A DNA stretch of 7,374 nucleotides, from contig JAHDGN010000158.1 in NCBI GenBank assembly GCA_020627645.1, forward strand, positions 1-7,374, written 5' to 3'. Shown piece by piece: positions 5,905 to 7,374 of the stretch. The DNA is from Akkermansiaceae bacterium (GTDB taxonomy: Bacteria; Verrucomicrobiota; Verrucomicrobiia; Verrucomicrobiales; Akkermansiaceae). Below the pieces are notes generated by a model. The model was not told the origin of the DNA. It was given only the letters and a program-made list of their open reading frames with translations, and made no database searches. The translations under genes and the position numbers were made by a program. The stretch's first letter is position 1. Each line of letters begins with the position of its first letter.

Positions 5905-7143
5905 TTATTGGTTGTTGGGGGGATCTGTGGTTGTGGGTAGAGGGGCGGGGGTAGCTTGTTCTGGATATTCTTTAAGGAGTGTTTTGACGTTGATTCCGGG
6001 AGTGTGTTGGTCGGCAAATTGTTGAGGGTCGTGATAGGCTGGAAGTTTGTGATAGAACGAGGACAAGTGACCTTCGATCATCTTGCCATTTTTTGAAGCA
6101 TTCTCAAACCATCGAGCCGTGTCTTTTGCGAGTAGGTTATGGTACCAGGTGGGCCAGGTGACTTCTTTGGCAAGGAGGTGGAGTGAATTGGGAAGGGTGA
6201 AGTCGTTTCCGGGGCGTCCGGTGAGATTATGGTGAGGGGGGAAATCGATTGAATTTTTTGAGTCAAGGAATCTTGCAGCGTTTGAGAAGGAGTCCATTTT
6301 GAGCAGTTGTTGGAGGTGGTGTTTGTTTTTGAGTCGTTCTTGGGGGCTTATGGAAACAACGGAGAAGGTGAGGATGGCTAGAAGAGGGAGCATCCAGGTG
6401 GTGAGTGGGATCTTATTGGTTTGAGTTTTGGGAGCAGGTGATGGTTTTCGCTCGGGGATGGGGAAGGCTCCTCGGTTGATAACGAGAGTGAGGAGGAGAA
6501 AGGCAAAAATTCCGAGGGAGGTCAGGGTCACAAAACCGGTTGCTTGTCTGAGGAAGGTTTCGGCTGGGGAGAGGTAGTTGCCGGCCATGAGGCCGACGAT
6601 GTCGAGGCGCTTGATGAGTGATCCTAGAAACATTTCTAGGGAAGCAGGGATCAGGATGAGTTGGGTAGAAAGGAGAATGTTGTGATTGAAAAGGGTTTGT
6701 AGGGTTCGAATCATGATCAAGACCCTCCAAATGGAGACGATGATCAGGAGGGTGAAGTTGAATTGCGCAGCATAAAGAGGTTCAGTGAGGGATTCGATGG
6801 GTATGCCGTAGATCCAAGCTAAGGGGGCAGTCATGAGGAAGCATCGGAGGTATCCTCGATAGTTGTTGAATGGGGAGGTGGGTTTTGGGAGGCGTCCGCC
6901 AAGTTTGATCAATAGGAAGATCAAGGTGGATGAGAAGAAGGCCATGAAGAATGGCCCGAGGATCCATTTTAGTTCTTTGAGAAGAAGGTGATGGTCGTAG
7001 TTGCGGGCGAGGCCTGATGAGATGATGAATAGAAGGGAAAGGAGGAGGATGTGTTTGGTTGAGGCAATGGCTCGGATTGCGTCGGAACGGCCAAGAAGAA
7101 AATTGAATATGGTGACCGGGGTAATCTTCTTCCTGGGATTCAT
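5905..7143 (-). CDS. Multi-pass membrane protein of unknown function
   Basis: I do not recognise this 412-residue protein. It shows about seven hydrophobic segments (near 31-47, 61-81, 101-117, 128-145, 156-174, 202-222 and 247-266), then a soluble tail of some 145 residues (267-412) ending in a proline/threonine-rich stretch. A charged, proline-rich linker (224-246) separates helices six and seven. With the N-terminus (RKK at 4-6) inside and seven helices, the tail would face the periplasm, where its histidines and aromatics (WPTWYHN at 330-336) could form a binding surface; this topology is inferred. The arrangement loosely recalls Yip1-type proteins, but I cannot support that. It is first in a two-gene unit with the radical SAM enzyme. 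AGGA three bases before the ATG (plus-strand 7147-7150) is a weak, close ribosome site. Confidence 0.75.
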   Translation of the reverse strand: MNPRKKITPVTIFNFLLGRSDAIRAIASTKHILLLSLLFIISSGLARNYDHHLLLKELKWILGPFFMAFFSSTLIFLLIKLGGRLPKPTSPFNNYRGYLRCFLMTAPLAWIYGIPIESLTEPLYAAQFNFTLLIIVSIWRVLIMIRTLQTLFNHNILLSTQLILIPASLEMFLGSLIKRLDIVGLMAGNYLSPAETFLRQATGFVTLTSLGIFAFLLLTLVINRGAFPIPERKPSPAPKTQTNKIPLTTWMLPLLAILTFSVVSISPQERLKNKHHLQQLLKMDSFSNAARFLDSKNSIDFPPHHNLTGRPGNDFTLPNSLHLLAKEVTWPTWYHNLLAKDTARWFENASKNGKMIEGHLSSFYHKLPAYHDPQQFADQHTPGINVKTLLKEYPEQATPAPLPTTTDPPNNQ

Positions 7144-7311
7144 TGATCCTAGGAACTTAGCTCAGATTTGAGCCATTGAGGAAGAATTTTTGAAACTAGA
7201 ATGGGTATTCCTAAGTTTCTCCATGTGCTCTTGGTATCGGGATTCTGGTGAAGAAAGTCCGTATTTTTGTATCTACTTGTCTTTCAAGAAAGAGGGCTCA
7301 TTTTTGGCCAA
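7144..7311. promoter_or_regulatory. Divergent intergenic region before the membrane-protein gene
   Basis: This stretch lies between the minus-strand membrane-protein gene and a probable plus-strand gene at the right edge, and should contain the promoter of the minus-strand pair. A small hairpin, GCTCA-GATT-TGAGC, lies at 7160-7173. AGGAACTTAG (7151-7160) is repeated in inverted form with one mismatch at 7211-7220. I see no clear -35/-10 pair. Confidence 0.3.
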
Positions 7312-7374
7312 GTGCGCAGGGTATATTTTGTTGTTAGTGTGGTTTTGCTGATTGGGATCATTTATGGAGTCCAG
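7312..7374 (+). CDS. Partial gene, N-terminal hydrophobic signal or anchor segment
   Basis: From GTG at 7312 the frame stays open to the window edge and reads as a classic signal or membrane anchor: two arginines followed by the hydrophobic run VYFVVSVVLLIGIIYGV (21 residues in view). The in-frame stop nearest upstream is TGA at 7249-7251, and TTG at 7267 is the only other plausible start. GAGGG at 7292-7296 is rather far upstream for a ribosome site. An exported or membrane protein is likely if the frame continues; no family can be named. Confidence 0.4.
   Translation, partial: MRRVYFVVSVVLLIGIIYGVQ

Noticed and set aside
7151..7220. Inverted 10-bp repeat AGGAACTTAG / CTAAGTTTCT
   Set aside because: There is one mismatch and a 50-base spacer with no accompanying structure or element; it is not distinguishable from chance.

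Overview
The window is ordinary-looking bacterial chromosome. A lipoprotein signal peptide, a RhlE-type DEAD-box helicase, a TetR-type regulator, GTG and ATG starts and the general lack of strong Shine-Dalgarno sequences point to a Gram-negative bacterium. The overall impression suggests a Verrucomicrobiota-like lineage, but no marker gene is present and that placement is a guess. No rRNA, tRNA, CRISPR array or complete insertion sequence is visible.

Layout. Positions 34-870 (minus) hold a DEAD-box RNA helicase that stops after motif IV and lacks the catalytic end of its second RecA domain. The loss lies only about 50 bp from the window edge. Divergent from it, 1111-1707 (plus) encodes a small lipoprotein with the zinc-site signature of LAS/M15-type peptidoglycan peptidases, closed by a clean hairpin terminator at 1745-1775.

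The central block is four plus-strand genes: a short-chain dehydrogenase/reductase (1897-2619), an AhpD-like carboxymuconolactone decarboxylase-family protein (2626-2928), a homocysteine S-methyltransferase-family protein (3106-4038) and a TetR-type repressor (4035-4568). A perfect 14-bp palindrome (1789-1802) overlaps a possible -35 element just upstream of the first gene, as expected for an operator bound by the regulator encoded at the end of the block. The first gene is odd: its Rossmann glycine motif is encoded upstream of the first usable start, and reaching it needs a one-base frame change at an A6 tract or readthrough of a TGA codon.

The right-hand block is a tight minus-strand pair transcribed from 7143 down to 4565: a seven-helix membrane protein of unknown function, then a B12-binding-domain radical SAM enzyme 5 bp later. 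This pair meets the TetR gene tail to tail with a 4-bp overlap. At the right edge, 7312-7374 looks like the start of a divergent plus-strand gene beginning with a hydrophobic signal or anchor segment.

Across the window the plus strand appears richer in G than C (and T than A) whichever strand is coding. This suggests strong replication-strand skew and probably accounts for the many spurious open frames opposite the minus-strand genes. The most interesting items are the TetR-controlled redox/methyl-transfer cassette with its frameshifted first gene, and the unknown membrane protein paired with a radical SAM enzyme.
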